Source: Candidatus Sigynarchaeota archaeon
Lineage (GTDB): Archaea > Asgardarchaeota > Lokiarchaeia > Sigynarchaeales > Sigynarchaeaceae
Length of the DNA stretch: 44,244 nucleotides
Direction: 5' to 3'
NCBI GenBank assembly: GCA_030587525.1
Contig: JAUQYW010000060.1
Coordinates: 1 to 44,244, forward strand
Made by a program: the position numbers and the translations under genes. This document shows positions 7,567 through 16,401 of the stretch, piece after piece (position 1 is the first letter of the stretch; each line of letters begins with the position of its first letter). The notes under the pieces are model-generated. The model did not search any database. It was not told where the DNA came from and worked only from the letters and a program-made list of their open reading frames with translations.

Positions 7567-9798
7567 ATGGTCAAAGTTAAAAATGTAAAAGAAATCGAAA
7601 ATATGGTTGTCAACTCGCCGTTTGACGTGCGGCGCATTTTCAGCGTCACGGCGCATGTGCAACACGGCAAAACCACGATGGTGGACTATCTCATCAAGCG
7701 CGCCGGGTTGATTCGGGAATCTGACGCGGGAGCATTGCGCGTCACGAACTCCGAGGAAGATGAAATCAAACGGGGAATCACGATCTTCAACAGCATTGCG
7801 CTCCTCAACTATCAATATCAAGGAAAGGAATACATCTTTCAAATTAACGACACGCCCGGGCACATTTCGTTCACGGGAGAAGTGAGTCGCGCGTTGCGTG
7901 GTTCGGATGGTGCGATCTTGCTCGTGGATGCCCTGGAAGGTGTCATGACTCAGACGGAAACGAACATCCGGTTGTCCGTGGGCACGGAGTTGTGCAAGCC
8001 CATCTTGTACATCAACAAGGCCGACCGGTTGATCTCGGAATTGCGCATCCAAGCGAAGGAGTTCTACCAGCGTATTGACAGGATTGTCAAAAATATCAAC
8101 CAGATCATCGAACAAGTGCAACCAAAGGGAAAAGATTGGACGGTCTCGTTCACGGCCAATTCAGTCGCCGTCGGCAGCGGCAAGGATGGCTGGGGCTTCA
8201 ACATGAGCGTGCTCAAGGCGAAGAATATCAAGCCGGACCTCGTGTTCGAGAAATACGCGGCCGGCGACGTGCTCTGGCTGCGAAAGAACCTGGCTCTCGA
8301 TGACGTGATCTTGCAGATGGTCATCGAGCATTTGCCAAATCCTCTCGAGGCAGCAGCATACCGCATTCCGGCCAAGTGGCCCGGGGACATAGAGAGCGAA
8401 CTCGGCAAGTCCTTGCTCAGGGTGGATCGCAACGGGCAATTGTTTGGCATGATCACGAAAATCTCGATCGACCAGAAATCCTTCCGCCCCACGGTCACGG
8501 GACGTGTCTTTTCCGGCACGCTGAAACCCGGCGACAGCTTGTTCTTGATGGGTCGCAAGGAGCGCGTCAAGATCAAGCGCCTCGGGGTCATGGAACTTGA
8601 TGATCTGATGGACCTCCCGGAAGTTCCCGCTGGAAACTTGTTTGCATGCTTTGGTTTCATCTGCCCGGCAGGCGAATCGTTCGTCTCCGGGGATCTGACC
8701 GATGAACAAGCACTCGATGTTACCCCGTTCGAGCAGATCAAGTACGTGGCAGAGCCGGTAGTCTCGCAATCGCTCAAGCCGAAGAATCCGCAAGACATCG
8801 GGAAACTCGCGGACGTGGTCTCCAAGTGGGTCATGGCCGACAACACGGCGACGTTCAAGAAGGACAAGGATTCGGGTGAATACATCTTGAGCGGTATCGA
8901 CCCGCTCCAGATCGAGATTCTCATGTTCCGCATCACGAAGCAGGTCGACGTCATCCAGTCCGATCCCATCATCGTGTACCGCGAAAAGCCGACGATAAAG
9001 AGCAGGGAATATCACACGAAATCGAGCAATGGACATAACCGTATCCTTATGTATCTCGAACCGCTCGACGACCAAACGGTCGGCCTCCTCGCCGAGGGGA
9101 GAGTCACGATCGAGCAGAAAGAGAAGGATCGTGCCAAGGTCTTGCGTGATGAAGCAGGATGGGATCCCAAGGAATCGCGCAACATATGGGACATCTACGA
9201 GCAAAACATGTTCGTCAACGGCACCCACGGATTGCAACGGTTGGAACGCATCAAGTCGTATTGCTGCGCAGCGTTCAGGGAATGGGTGGAGAATGGCCCG
9301 TTGGCCAAGGAACCGGTCACGGGTATGAAGGTGACGTTCACCGATGCGACGATTCATGAGGACACCGCCCATACAGGGTATAATGAAATCGCCGGTATGA
9401 CGGTCGCGGGGCTGAGCCTTTGCTTCCTGACGGCCAAGCCCAAGCTCTTTGAGCCGATCCAGCGCGTGGAGATCAAGACGCCGACGGGCACCGAGGGCTC
9501 GATCATCGGCATCTTGTCGGCCCATCGTGGTTCGGTCTTGAACATGATCCCTGACGAATCATCGGGCGGCGTGCTGGTCATCATCCAAGGGAAAGTTCCC
9601 GCTGCCGAGACTTTGAAGATCGCGGACGAGTTCCGATCCGCGACCCAAGGCAAGGCATTCTTCTCGTATCAATTCTTCGGGTTCGAGCCCGTCCCGGACA
9701 ACCAGAAGGCCATTATGGACATCCGGAAGCGCAAGAAACTCCCGCAAGAGATGCCCAGCGCGGCGACCTTCGAGCGGTTCATCTACGCTCGCAAGTAA
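7567..9798 (+). CDS. Paralogue-type archaeal elongation factor 2 (aEF-2p-like translational GTPase)
   Basis: A 743-residue five-domain EF-2/EF-G-type GTPase. The start ATG 7567 puts the family N terminus (MVKVKNVKEIE) first. GTPase motifs are G1 AHVQHGKT (29-36), G2 RGITI (69-73), G3 DTPGH (95-99) and G4 NKAD (150-153). Domain II follows around residue 310 (GRVFSGTLKPGD), and domains IV and V end in a GFEPVP and IRKRKKLP segment typical of archaeal EF-2. Two departures stand out. The G1 aspartate of AHVDHGKT is Gln32. The domain IV tip, normally HRGPAQ around the diphthamide histidine, reads HTGYNE from His602. EF-2 translocates tRNA and mRNA on the ribosome; a second EF-2 with a degenerate diphthamide loop is known from several Asgard archaea, and this copy fits that class. 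A canonical EF-2 should exist elsewhere in the genome. Confidence 0.9.
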   Translation: MVKVKNVKEIENMVVNSPFDVRRIFSVTAHVQHGKTTMVDYLIKRAGLIRESDAGALRVTNSEEDEIKRGITIFNSIALLNYQYQGKEYIFQINDTPGHISFTGEVSRALRGSDGAILLVDALEGVMTQTETNIRLSVGTELCKPILYINKADRLISELRIQAKEFYQRIDRIVKNINQIIEQVQPKGKDWTVSFTANSVAVGSGKDGWGFNMSVLKAKNIKPDLVFEKYAAGDVLWLRKNLALDDVILQMVIEHLPNPLEAAAYRIPAKWPGDIESELGKSLLRVDRNGQLFGMITKISIDQKSFRPTVTGRVFSGTLKPGDSLFLMGRKERVKIKRLGVMELDDLMDLPEVPAGNLFACFGFICPAGESFVSGDLTDEQALDVTPFEQIKYVAEPVVSQSLKPKNPQDIGKLADVVSKWVMADNTATFKKDKDSGEYILSGIDPLQIEILMFRITKQVDVIQSDPIIVYREKPTIKSREYHTKSSNGHNRILMYLEPLDDQTVGLLAEGRVTIEQKEKDRAKVLRDEAGWDPKESRNIWDIYEQNMFVNGTHGLQRLERIKSYCCAAFREWVENGPLAKEPVTGMKVTFTDATIHEDTAHTGYNEIAGMTVAGLSLCFLTAKPKLFEPIQRVEIKTPTGTEGSIIGILSAHRGSVLNMIPDESSGGVLVIIQGKVPAAETLKIADEFRSATQGKAFFSYQFFGFEPVPDNQKAIMDIRKRKKLPQEMPSAATFERFIYARK

Positions 9799-9857
9799 TA
9801 TTTTTCTTTCTTTTCGTGGTCTCTTTTTTCCCTGCAATCCATTTCCAACGAAATGGA
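9799..9857 (+). terminator. T-rich termination region and hairpin between convergent genes
   Basis: Directly after the EF-2-like stop the + strand has T-rich runs (9802-9814 and 9823-9830), the usual archaeal oligo-U stop signal. An 8-bp perfect inverted repeat with a CAAC loop follows at 9838-9857. The region separates two genes that converge, so the hairpin could block read-through from either side. Confidence 0.5.
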
Positions 9858-9884
9858 TGTTTCATTGAAAAATGATGACCTCCT

Positions 9885-11402
9885 TCAAGATTGCTTCATA
9901 TGGGGCAAAACCATGGCCTTGAGCACGTGGATCGCCTGGCGCCCGATGGGCAATCCCGGATTGCTCGAAGGGTCGTAAAACCCGGCAGCATCCTTAAGGG
10001 GTGACAGGCCCTTGATATCAATTTCTGCTTTCAAGAACTTGGTCAATGCGTCCTTGAAATTCGTGATATTTCTCTGCCGCTCGATGAAATAGAATCCCTT
10101 GTCGTCCACCTTTGCATCGGGATGCTTTTGAAGGTAGGTCTTGATGCGAGCTTTCGGCTCCGTTCTCGCAGGGCCGAGCTGGTGGAACGTCGCTGGAATT
10201 GAGGGATTTTTCACGTGGAAGGCGATCGCGGCTTGCTTTTCATCCTTGGCGAGCAGGATCGCGCTGGTCATGGTTCCGAACCGTTCCTCGCCGGTTTGTT
10301 CCCGTTCCAGCTTCTTTTCCGCCAGATTTCCAAGGTGGTAGAGCTTGTCCCGCACGATCGTGTAATGGACCTCCCGCGCGTTGTCGAACACGACGGCGAA
10401 GAAATGCGGGTCATCGTTCTGCGGATCCGGGATCGGTTTTATGTCGAAGAACTGGGTCTTGGGAGCTTTCAAGAAATCGGCGATCACTTGTTGCGCGTGG
10501 TAGAAGCACCGGGCTTCCGTGCTCGATCCCACGTTTCTATTCCGATCGGTAGGATCGATGATGATGAGAAAGTCGTTGTCGAACCGGGGCATCGAGCGCA
10601 GTTCTTTCTTTGTGCGACCGAAGATATCGATTGGCTGGTCAGGTAACCGCGAGAAATTGGCCATCACGTTCTCTATGGTGCCGAAGAAGTGGATCAGGAT
10701 TTCCAGGCCGTAGCCGATGAAGCCCATGGGACCCGGAGCGCTCTTGTCGCCATAGACATAGCTTGCCTTGAAAAAAACCTTCAGCAAGCGGACCTCGTCC
10801 TTCTGCGCGTCCGTCAAGTTGTCACGCACGAATTTACTATGGAGCGGGGTTCGGTCCATGGCCGTGACGATGTCTTCTCGTTCGATGTACTCGCTCGTGA
10901 GGTGGAAGCAGAACACGATGTCGAACTTGACCCCATCGACGACGACCGTGAGATAGGGATGCTCGGCGTAAGAAAACATAATGCTCTGTGGATGCAATTT
11001 TTCCTTGATCGCGGGAATGAGCACGTCGTTAATCGATTTCGTGAAGATGTTCTTGATGCTTTCCCGGACTTGTTTTTTTAACATCCCCTTGTATTGTTCC
11101 AGCAACCCCGGGTTCAAGCCAATAAATAGATCGACGTCACTATCGCCCGCGAGTTGCGTTTGCTTGATGCCTGTCGACCCTTGCGGCTCGATGAAATCCA
11201 CGGTTACTGGCCCTCCGTCCAGCGCGGCCCCCAGCGCCTCGGACACGCGCTTGGTCACCATCGCCAAACGGGTGATTTCCTCCTTCGCCGGCCTGACACG
11301 CTGCAACACTTGTGACTTGATCGTGGCGATGGTCTCTCTTATCGCGGGATCAAGCCCGGCTTCGGTTTTCATGCCCTCAAGGCGCGTGAACGGGTAGGCC
11401 AT
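9885..11402 (-). CDS. cca: Class I (archaeal) CCA-adding tRNA nucleotidyltransferase
   Basis: A 505-residue enzyme that adds the terminal CCA to tRNA using CTP and ATP without a nucleic-acid template. The N terminus holds the class I nucleotidyltransferase signature: an EPQGSTGIKQTQLAGDSDVDLF region, with the GS motif and the two catalytic aspartates of GDSDVDLF, followed later by the strand VKFDIVFCF bearing the third acidic residue. The central and tail regions (SKFVRDNLTDAQKDEVRLLKVF, then ARCFYHAQQVI) are typical of the archaeal class. It is somewhat longer than the common 440-460 residues. Start ATG 11402 is the first in frame and is preceded by an unusual triple T-tract repeat. The next gene upstream on this strand is the DUF998-like membrane protein, about 113 bases away. 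Confidence 0.9.
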   Translation of the reverse strand: MAYPFTRLEGMKTEAGLDPAIRETIATIKSQVLQRVRPAKEEITRLAMVTKRVSEALGAALDGGPVTVDFIEPQGSTGIKQTQLAGDSDVDLFIGLNPGLLEQYKGMLKKQVRESIKNIFTKSINDVLIPAIKEKLHPQSIMFSYAEHPYLTVVVDGVKFDIVFCFHLTSEYIEREDIVTAMDRTPLHSKFVRDNLTDAQKDEVRLLKVFFKASYVYGDKSAPGPMGFIGYGLEILIHFFGTIENVMANFSRLPDQPIDIFGRTKKELRSMPRFDNDFLIIIDPTDRNRNVGSSTEARCFYHAQQVIADFLKAPKTQFFDIKPIPDPQNDDPHFFAVVFDNAREVHYTIVRDKLYHLGNLAEKKLEREQTGEERFGTMTSAILLAKDEKQAAIAFHVKNPSIPATFHQLGPARTEPKARIKTYLQKHPDAKVDDKGFYFIERQRNITNFKDALTKFLKAEIDIKGLSPLKDAAGFYDPSSNPGLPIGRQAIHVLKAMVLPHMKQS

Positions 11403-11409
11403 ATCTCCA

Positions 11410-11467
11410 TATCTCCGAGAGAAAAATATCTACGAGAGAAAAAAAACATATCTACGAGAGAAAAAAA
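11410..11467 (-). repeat. Three tandem T-tract/CTCTCG repeats in front of cca
   Basis: Read on the minus strand, three direct copies of a T5-T8 run followed by CTCTCGTAGATA (last copy CTCTCGGAGATA) lie immediately before the cca start codon, with periods of about 22 and 17 bases. Their position after the upstream gene (ends 11516) suggests repeated oligo-U termination signals, or a leader element of cca. Replication slippage can make such repeats, so a function is not proven. Confidence 0.55.
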
Positions 11468-11515
11468 GCGAGAAAATTCGGAGTAAATCCGCTCCGCATC
11501 ACGTCCCGGGCGGCA

Positions 11516-12238
11516 TCACGCTTCTGGCACGATGAAGAGGGGAAGATACCCGACGACGAGCATAGTGTGGAAGGATTGCCATTCCCAAAAGGGCATGGAC
11601 GCGATCAACGGCACAGAGGGATCCTGGTGGTAATGGGTTAATCCCGCGCCAGCGCCGGTCGCGATCATCAGTACTGTGCACACGAGCCCGAATGCCAAGA
11701 TGATGGCATACACGGCCACGAATCTCGATGATACATGCCACTCTATCTTCGCGACTTTTTTCCGGAAGGCTATGCCGATGAACATAAACAATGCCATGAG
11801 ATAAGTGCCACCGAACGAGGCAAATGCGGAAATTGAATGGCAAAGAAGGAACATCTTGTCTGGTGTATTGAAATTCGGAACGGCACCGATAAGGATCTCG
11901 CCGATGCATGCCACGAGCAAGAAAATGGAGACGAGCTTGGCCAGCGTGGCATTCACCTTGCCGAGGCCGCAGCGATAATGCATTGCGACGGGAATCGTCC
12001 CGAGCCCGAGCACGAGGAATGCCGCGCTGAAGAAGAACCACCCTGTCACGTTTTCCTCGGGCCATCCAAGGCGGCTTATCGTCGACGTGATCCAACCATA
12101 CGGGTACGATGGGATGTAGGGATAGAGCAACCGCGCGATCACGAGCAACATGGCATATATGCCGATGACGAGCGGCGAATAGTATCTCGTTAGCACGCGT
12201 TTTGACATGCGGGTGGGGAACAAATTTACACGTGGCAT
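11516..12238 (-). CDS. DUF998-like six-helix membrane protein
   Basis: A 240-residue protein with six predicted membrane helices, roughly at residues 22-40, 66-85, 97-117, 131-152, 170-190 and 217-236. The pattern resembles the DUF998 family: a first helix, then a loop with ITSTISRLGWPEEN, a second helix FFFSAAFLVLGLG, a third ending ILIGAVPNF, and a fourth beginning after LCHSISAFASFGGTYL. The family has no settled biochemical function. Met11 (12208) is an alternative start that would remove the basic leader. The gene is divergent from the TPR gene with only about 60 bases between starts, so the two promoters must lie close together or overlap. A longer minus-strand ORF in another frame over the same region is arginine- and histidine-rich and is rejected. 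Confidence 0.7.
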   Translation of the reverse strand: MPRVNLFPTRMSKRVLTRYYSPLVIGIYAMLLVIARLLYPYIPSYPYGWITSTISRLGWPEENVTGWFFFSAAFLVLGLGTIPVAMHYRCGLGKVNATLAKLVSIFLLVACIGEILIGAVPNFNTPDKMFLLCHSISAFASFGGTYLMALFMFIGIAFRKKVAKIEWHVSSRFVAVYAIILAFGLVCTVLMIATGAGAGLTHYHQDPSVPLIASMPFWEWQSFHTMLVVGYLPLFIVPEA

Positions 12239-12298
12239 TGCATTTCACCAATACGGAAGAAGGCCATAATCCTTTTATCATTGAAGGATATTGGTTCT

Positions 12299-13378
12299 AT
12301 GAAATTTTTGATCTATGAAAGGGAACGATTCGTGAACAACAAGGACACGCCGGGCAAAGTGCTCGATAAAAAAGCGGCAGATCTAGCTGCGAAATTAAAA
12401 CGCGTTTATGCTTTGCGGGCAGAAGGAAACCGTGATGCGTCATTTAAAATGATTCAAGAAGTCGTGAGTGCCTACCCAAAGGCTGCAATAACGTGGGAAG
12501 AACTCGGCATCGAATACAGCGATAGAGGCGCTCACGAGGACGCCATTGCTTGTTTCAAGAAAGCCTTGGCGATTTGGCCTCACCGGCCCGGTACATGGGA
12601 AAACTTGGGCATCGTTTTTAGCGATATGGATAAAAATGATGAGGCGATCTCGTGTTACAAGAAATCCATTGAGCTTGATCCAAAAAGCCCTTCAGCCTGG
12701 ATCAACCTCGGAATGGCGCTTGGAGAAATAGGAAAGACAGACGATGCTATGCGATGCTATCAGTATGCAATTAAGCTCGATCCTACCGATGAGATTCCTT
12801 CAATAGATATCGGATACCTCTTTAGTGAAAAAGGCTTCCTCCTCGAAGCGATCGATTGGTTTAAAAAAGCATTAAAGAGGAATGAAAAAAACAATGTTGC
12901 CTGGAACAATCTCGGCGTTATGAACGAAATTCTCGATAATATGGGCGAGGCAGCTCGCTGTTACAAGAAGGCTATGGAGATTAACCCGCGATATGCCATC
13001 GCAATGGGAAATCTTGCTTGGATCCTTTGTGATGAGAGAAAGTATGATCAAGCGATGGAATTGTGTAAAAAAGCCCTGGATATCAAGCTTGATAATCCTG
13101 CAATAATTGCCAAGCTAGGTTATGCGATTTTCAAGAGTGGCGATCAGCTTAGGGGCGAGTTGCTGATACGACAAGCCATCGAAAAGCACCCGCGAAATAT
13201 CCACGCTCGCATAATTCTCGCTAAATTACTTAAAGATATTGGCCAGCTTGATGAATCTTTGCACGAATGCGATTCTGCATTGGAGATCAAGCCCACAGAA
13301 CCCTCCATCTTGAAATTGCGTTCCGAGATCATCGAGGCTAAGGAAAATACTAATTCAAGTCAAGAAGAAAAGAAATAA
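12299..13378 (+). CDS. Tetratricopeptide repeat (TPR) protein
   Basis: A 359-residue soluble protein built from about eight or nine consecutive 34-residue TPR units between residues 40 and 340. Typical cores are AWINLGMALGEIGKTDDAM, VAWNNLGVMNEILDNMGEA and IAMGNLAWILCDERKYDQA, each followed by a YxxAIxLDP-like second helix. TPR proteins mediate protein-protein contacts, and no catalytic domain is attached. ATG 12299 (MKFLIYERE) was chosen over the TTG at 12281. The gene converges on the GH99-like gene with eight bases between stops. Codon use is slightly more AT-rich than in the flanking genes, which could mean a different origin, but the effect is small. Confidence 0.85.
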   Translation: MKFLIYERERFVNNKDTPGKVLDKKAADLAAKLKRVYALRAEGNRDASFKMIQEVVSAYPKAAITWEELGIEYSDRGAHEDAIACFKKALAIWPHRPGTWENLGIVFSDMDKNDEAISCYKKSIELDPKSPSAWINLGMALGEIGKTDDAMRCYQYAIKLDPTDEIPSIDIGYLFSEKGFLLEAIDWFKKALKRNEKNNVAWNNLGVMNEILDNMGEAARCYKKAMEINPRYAIAMGNLAWILCDERKYDQAMELCKKALDIKLDNPAIIAKLGYAIFKSGDQLRGELLIRQAIEKHPRNIHARIILAKLLKDIGQLDESLHECDSALEIKPTEPSILKLRSEIIEAKENTNSSQEEKK

Positions 13379-13386
13379 TTCCGATT

Positions 13387-15120
13387 TTACACATTTTTAA
13401 ATTCGGCAGACCAAGTGCTGCACAGCTGGACATAGAACGTGCCATTTTCCACCGTGGGTTCGATTTCGGTTCCCTCGTGCAGCTCGTTCCAGCTCGTGAT
13501 CGTGATCCACTCGGCGCCGGCCGCCATGGAACATTGCCACGTGTAATTGAACGTCAAGCCGCCGGTGCGCTCCACGATCGTTCCCGGCCGGCCGTCATAC
13601 AGCGGCGATCCCGTGAAGTCGTGCACGCACGTGTTGTCGGTTCCCGGGATCACGGTCGCGGCGTAAACACCACCATGCGCGTGGATCATGCTCGATGATG
13701 CTACAAAAATCTCGTCGAGCCGCCCGTAGCCATGGCTCGGGCTACCGTCGGGCTGGTACACGGTGATTTCAGGAAGCCCGTACCCCATACGCATCAAGCC
13801 AGACGTGTCGTAGAAATAGAAGCCATCGAGTAGTCCGAGCATTTCCTCCTTCGGCGGCAAATAACCGTCCCCGATCATAAACACGCTGGGGTGCGCTGCA
13901 CGGATCGCGTTGAACGCGCTCGCGTAGGTGGCGAATGGTTCTTCAAGCAAGCCCGTGTACCCGACATAAAACGCGGGGCCGCCATTCACCTTTAGGTAGA
14001 GATCGTCATAATGGGCATAATTCTCTATCTGGGCGAGCAAATCGATCATGATATTCCATCCGTTATAGTAAATGAACTTGAGATCGAATGTGTCATTCCC
14101 GAGCGCCTCGAAGCGCTGTCTAACATCCCATGCCACGTTCATTATCGTTTCGGCAATATTGAAGTCGCCAGGGTGCATGAGCATGACCACATCGATGCCG
14201 GCCTTGAACATCAAGCGCAGCTGGGCTTCAATGACGACGGGATCGAGGGAGTCGTAGATGCCTAGATACGATGCCGGGGCAACGACCTGGTCAAGGTTCG
14301 GCCCATTTTTCTCGTAAAACAGGTGCGTGTAATTGCCGTACGCCGGAATAGGGCCGAGCGCATCAGATATGTTTCCCGGGAAGTACACGTTCTTGTCCGT
14401 CGCTTTCGTGAACGGCGGGTAGTTGAACCACTGGCCAACGGTGGTATTGTAATAGGCCAAGTTGTCTTCGTTGTAATGCGCCCATGTCGATATGATCACG
14501 CTTTCCACGAGCAAGCTGTAGGCTTGGCCATACCCCGTCGAGTTGGCGATCATGGTGATGGCCATAAAATTGGCGCCGGTCTGGTTTGCCTTGCTGAACT
14601 CGGCGGGAAATACCTTCCGGATAACGGTAAACCCTTGGTCGAGAGTGATGTTGGTTGTATAGAGTTTATTTTGCAGCCGGATTGAAAAGATTGCTTGTTG
14701 CAAGTTGATGTTGGAAATCGATACGTTGATCTTGAAATATTTGCGATCGTACGTGGAAAATGCGGCTAAGGTCGAGTTCAGCACGAGTACATTATTCGCT
14801 TGACCCGTGCATGTGGCCGTTGCGTTGAACGATTTGCGCTGCGCGTTCACCGATACTTGCGGTGTGGCCATCGTCGTTCCCGTCAGGTTCCAGTCCCCGA
14901 TAGCGCCGTGCTTGTCAAAGTTCCGGTAGAGGTATTCCCCGAACGGCCCGTCAGGCGTGCCGTACCACGTGTAAAGGTCTGCCATGACGAGTTTATCGAC
15001 AGCGGGAACGCGCTTGGCGTTGATCTGCAGCACGGGAACTAGAATCGCTGGCACCGCTAGCATCACGAGCAACATAATAACGAGAGACTTGTTACCCCGC
15101 GTGGCATCTTTGATCTTCAT
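13387..15120 (-). CDS. Secreted or membrane-anchored GH99-like glycoside hydrolase
   Basis: A 577-residue extracytoplasmic protein. Residues 12-34 form a hydrophobic signal or anchor segment. An N-terminal beta-rich insert is full of NxS/T sequons, then a glycosidase barrel follows. Family features recalled for GH99 (endo-alpha-mannosidase/mannanase) are the DLYTWYGTPDGPFGEYLY start, YLGIYDSLDPVVIEAQLRLM, AGIDVVMLMHPGDFN and, near the C terminus, ITSWNELHEGTEIEP (541-555), where the family has WHEGTQIEP with its two catalytic glutamates; here Glu549 and Glu552/554 are candidates. GH99 enzymes cut internal alpha-mannosidic bonds in N-glycans and mannans. The substrate here is inferred only. 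Its start codon directly abuts the stop of the upstream membrane-protein gene, indicating one operon and possible translational coupling. Confidence 0.8.
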   Translation of the reverse strand: MKIKDATRGNKSLVIMLLVMLAVPAILVPVLQINAKRVPAVDKLVMADLYTWYGTPDGPFGEYLYRNFDKHGAIGDWNLTGTTMATPQVSVNAQRKSFNATATCTGQANNVLVLNSTLAAFSTYDRKYFKINVSISNINLQQAIFSIRLQNKLYTTNITLDQGFTVIRKVFPAEFSKANQTGANFMAITMIANSTGYGQAYSLLVESVIISTWAHYNEDNLAYYNTTVGQWFNYPPFTKATDKNVYFPGNISDALGPIPAYGNYTHLFYEKNGPNLDQVVAPASYLGIYDSLDPVVIEAQLRLMFKAGIDVVMLMHPGDFNIAETIMNVAWDVRQRFEALGNDTFDLKFIYYNGWNIMIDLLAQIENYAHYDDLYLKVNGGPAFYVGYTGLLEEPFATYASAFNAIRAAHPSVFMIGDGYLPPKEEMLGLLDGFYFYDTSGLMRMGYGLPEITVYQPDGSPSHGYGRLDEIFVASSSMIHAHGGVYAATVIPGTDNTCVHDFTGSPLYDGRPGTIVERTGGLTFNYTWQCSMAAGAEWITITSWNELHEGTEIEPTVENGTFYVQLCSTWSAEFKNV

Positions 15121-16326
15121 TCAACTCATTCCTCCGCTTGTCTTTTTGCCGTTCACGGCAAGGTGTATGATCCAATAAGCAACGAGTGGCGCGATAATGA
15201 TAATACCGGCGTACGGCACGAACACGAGCAGCGTGAGCAAAGCCGGCCCGATCATCCCGAGCAATCCCAACATCCACGCGACGATTATCGTGATGTCGAC
15301 ATTGTTTGCATGCTCGCGCCCCGTGAGCCGGATGACACGATTGATGGTTATGTAGATTCCCAACGGTGCTGGTACGATGAACACGAGCATGTACAGTCCC
15401 GTAGGCAAGTAAAGCATCAAGCCGATACCCACGAATGCCAGGCTTGTACATGCCATGCCACAAATTTCAATGGCGCGATCTGAACCGGCACAGAGCGTGT
15501 GGATCAATGGAGCCATGAGTATTGCGATGATCAAGATGTAACCAAGCACGATGTTTGTCAAGCCCGTAGCGGCGGATAGCCACTCGTAGCGGTTGAAGTA
15601 GAAGCCGAGGATGGCGAAGCTTGGGCCGAGCATAAAAAGATGGGCTGTCTTGCGGAACCGCTTGTCTTTCTTGCGCTTGAAGCCCGCGATCTGGTCCAAG
15701 TTCTTGCGGATCGGATGCTTTTTCTCGATGTTCGTGTACCAGACCATTGCCGAAGCGAGCAAGATCGTGATGAGGACGTAGTTCGCGACTTGATTCTCCG
15801 CGACGTCGATGCCAGGAAAGCGCAGGATCACGTTCAAGGCCACGCCTGCAAACAGGCCCGACACGACAAGGGCGGGCATCGTGGCATCCTTGTCCTGGAT
15901 GGAATGGACGTGCACTTTCTTGAACGTGGCACCAAGCATCCCGAGCATCAGCATCACGTTGCCATAGATCCCGCACAGCATACCCGCGTAATAGATGATA
16001 TTGGCTGGATCCATGGGAATGATCAAGAGCCCACGGCCAATGGCTTGCAACATGGCCCCGAGCAGCCCGAGAAAAAGGTCATCCACGAGCAGCGTGCACA
16101 ATGCTATGATGAATGGTGCCACCAAAAGGCCAATTAGCAAGGGTAGCAACTCGGAAAATATAGCCGGGGCGATGATGATCGACCGCAGCGTTTGCAAGAA
16201 AAAATGCATAGAAAGGGCGTTCATCACGATCGTGAAGATCATGAAATCGATGCCGTTGGATGCTTTCGTCGCGGCATTCGATGTTGATGGTTTATCTTCG
16301 TGTTTTTCTACAAGCACGGTTACCAC
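15121..16326 (-). CDS. Polytopic membrane protein, unassigned (possible transporter), coupled to GH99-like gene
   Basis: A 401-residue protein with about ten to twelve hydrophobic helices and a basic cytoplasmic loop (FKRKKDKRFRKTAH) near the middle, an arrangement like that of two-halved transporters. I do not recognise a family signature. The start is taken as GTG 16326; no ATG is available before the first helix. The stop codon is followed without a gap by the start of the GH99-like gene, so the two are co-transcribed. This suggests a role linked to glycan turnover, for example export or uptake, but that is inference from context. The gene is divergent from the alpha/beta hydrolase at 16402. 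Confidence 0.65.
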   Translation of the reverse strand: MVTVLVEKHEDKPSTSNAATKASNGIDFMIFTIVMNALSMHFFLQTLRSIIIAPAIFSELLPLLIGLLVAPFIIALCTLLVDDLFLGLLGAMLQAIGRGLLIIPMDPANIIYYAGMLCGIYGNVMLMLGMLGATFKKVHVHSIQDKDATMPALVVSGLFAGVALNVILRFPGIDVAENQVANYVLITILLASAMVWYTNIEKKHPIRKNLDQIAGFKRKKDKRFRKTAHLFMLGPSFAILGFYFNRYEWLSAATGLTNIVLGYILIIAILMAPLIHTLCAGSDRAIEICGMACTSLAFVGIGLMLYLPTGLYMLVFIVPAPLGIYITINRVIRLTGREHANNVDITIIVAWMLGLLGMIGPALLTLLVFVPYAGIIIIAPLVAYWIIHLAVNGKKTSGGMS

Positions 16327-16401
16327 GCGTTTCGATTCGGGTTAATGCTTTTGAGGTTTGAAACCAATCATTTAAGCATATACCAAGAAATGTTAATGAT
16401 T

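Noticed and set aside
8161..9525. 454-codon minus-strand ORF opposite the EF-2-like gene
   Set aside because: It is the antisense of a clearly conserved GTPase gene, has no recognisable motif and is rich in Arg, His and Asp as expected of a shadow frame.
11499..12281. 260-codon minus-strand ORF in another frame over the DUF998-like gene
   Set aside because: Longer than the chosen gene but Arg/His-rich with no hydrophobic pattern, while the alternative frame gives six clean membrane helices.
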